From: Candidatus Pacearchaeota archaeon
GTDB lineage: Archaea > Nanobdellota > Nanobdellia > Pacearchaeales > GW2011-AR1
Assembly (NCBI GenBank): GCA_018303945.1
Contig: JAGVXD010000015.1
Location: forward strand, 1 to 33,108
Length of the DNA stretch: 33,108 nucleotides
Reading direction: 5' to 3'
Numbering within the stretch: position 1 is the stretch's first letter; each line of letters starts with the position of its first letter. Both the position numbers and the translations under genes were made by a program. Of the stretch, positions 32,776-33,108 are shown in pieces. A model generated the notes under the pieces. It saw only the letters and a list, made by a program, of their open reading frames with translations. It was not told the origin of the DNA and ran no database searches.

Positions 32776-33108
32776 ATGGGAAGTAAGAGGCGGTTGTACA
32801 TATTTGTAGTTTTCTTTGCAATTTTGTTTATTGGAGGAGTAGCAAGTGCAGCAGATCCAGGACATGGTGCAGATGTCGTTGCTGCAGGCACATTTGAGTC
32901 AGGCAATTATATATTTCCTTCAAACTTAAACGTAACCACTAATTTTAGCATTGGGTCTTTTTTTGTAATAAATCCAAGTTTGAGCAGAGTTGGAATTGGC
33001 ACTTTAGTGCCAAGACAAGCATTGACAGTCGCAGGAAATATATCTGCAAGCGACACGATAAACGCAACTAAACTCTGTATTGGAACTGACTGCAAGTCTG
33101 CATGGAGT
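32776..33108 (+). CDS. Exported surface protein, 5' part (runs off window)
   Basis: The first 111 codons are present; the gene continues past the end. A signal peptide (residues 1-25, MGSKRRLYIFVVFFAILFIG then GVASA) has a cleavage-like ASA/AD. The mature part reads FESGNYIFPSNLNVTTNFS, then RVGIGTLVPRQALTVAGNIS and INATKLCIGTDCKSAWS. The VGIGT-x-P-x-x-L-x-V-x-G-N pattern with a following CIGTDC is typical of tail-fibre-like beta repeats found in archaeal and bacterial surface proteins. The same style is seen at the C-terminus of the preceding 1897-aa protein, so the two may act together. The ATG follows the previous stop by 43 nt. Confidence 0.75.
   Translation, partial: MGSKRRLYIFVVFFAILFIGGVASAADPGHGADVVAAGTFESGNYIFPSNLNVTTNFSIGSFFVINPSLSRVGIGTLVPRQALTVAGNISASDTINATKLCIGTDCKSAWS

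Overview
The window looks like a piece of a DPANN-type archaeal chromosome, close in style to Woesearchaeota or Pacearchaeota. The evidence is archaeal-type split PheS/PheT, an RNase P Rpp30 protein, archaeal UMP kinase, an Ogg2-type 8-oxoguanine glycosylase, TATA-like boxes about 25 nt before many starts (near-leaderless transcripts), only occasional Shine-Dalgarno sites, and many Asn/Ser/Thr-rich, sequon-rich membrane-anchored surface proteins. The lineage is an inference from gene families and style; no marker phylogeny was run.

Bases 1-4434 are an accessory, decayed region. It holds a PD-(D/E)XK-like nuclease gene, truncated gene remnants (one with an 84-bp degenerate second copy 626 bp away), a remnant resembling the C-terminal end of a polysaccharide-lyase-type fold, a type II tRNA-Ser(GCU), and a wHTH antitoxin/RelE-like toxin pair. 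The toxin-antitoxin pair lies between the tRNA and a second copy of the tRNA 5' half with its promoter. Two small genes follow.

Bases 4435-20676 are a surface-protein island. A first cluster (4435-8352) encodes a LamG protein, a small one-TM protein and a CARDB/COG1470-like anchored protein. Next come two tandem, frame-broken copies of one surface-protein gene (8409-9887). A second cluster (10083-17790) encodes a paralogous anchored protein, a small one-TM protein, a 671-aa protein with Ig-like repeats and a Cys-rich region, and a 1364-aa cadherin/Ig-like repeat protein. It is followed on the same strand, after 81 bp with its own promoter-like site, by MoxR ATPase, DUF58 and VWA (BatA-like) genes. 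The likely theme is an exported fibrous cell-surface assembly with an AAA+/VWA maturation module beside it.

Bases 20677-27000 are mostly housekeeping: a GNAT-like remnant, a conserved helical protein of unknown role, the minus-strand run pyrH-rpp30-pheS-pheT (UMP kinase, RNase P subunit, phenylalanyl-tRNA synthetase), a small zinc-ribbon protein, and ogg. From 27039 to the end the surface theme returns with a 1897-aa LamG-repeat protein and the start of another exported protein that runs off the window.
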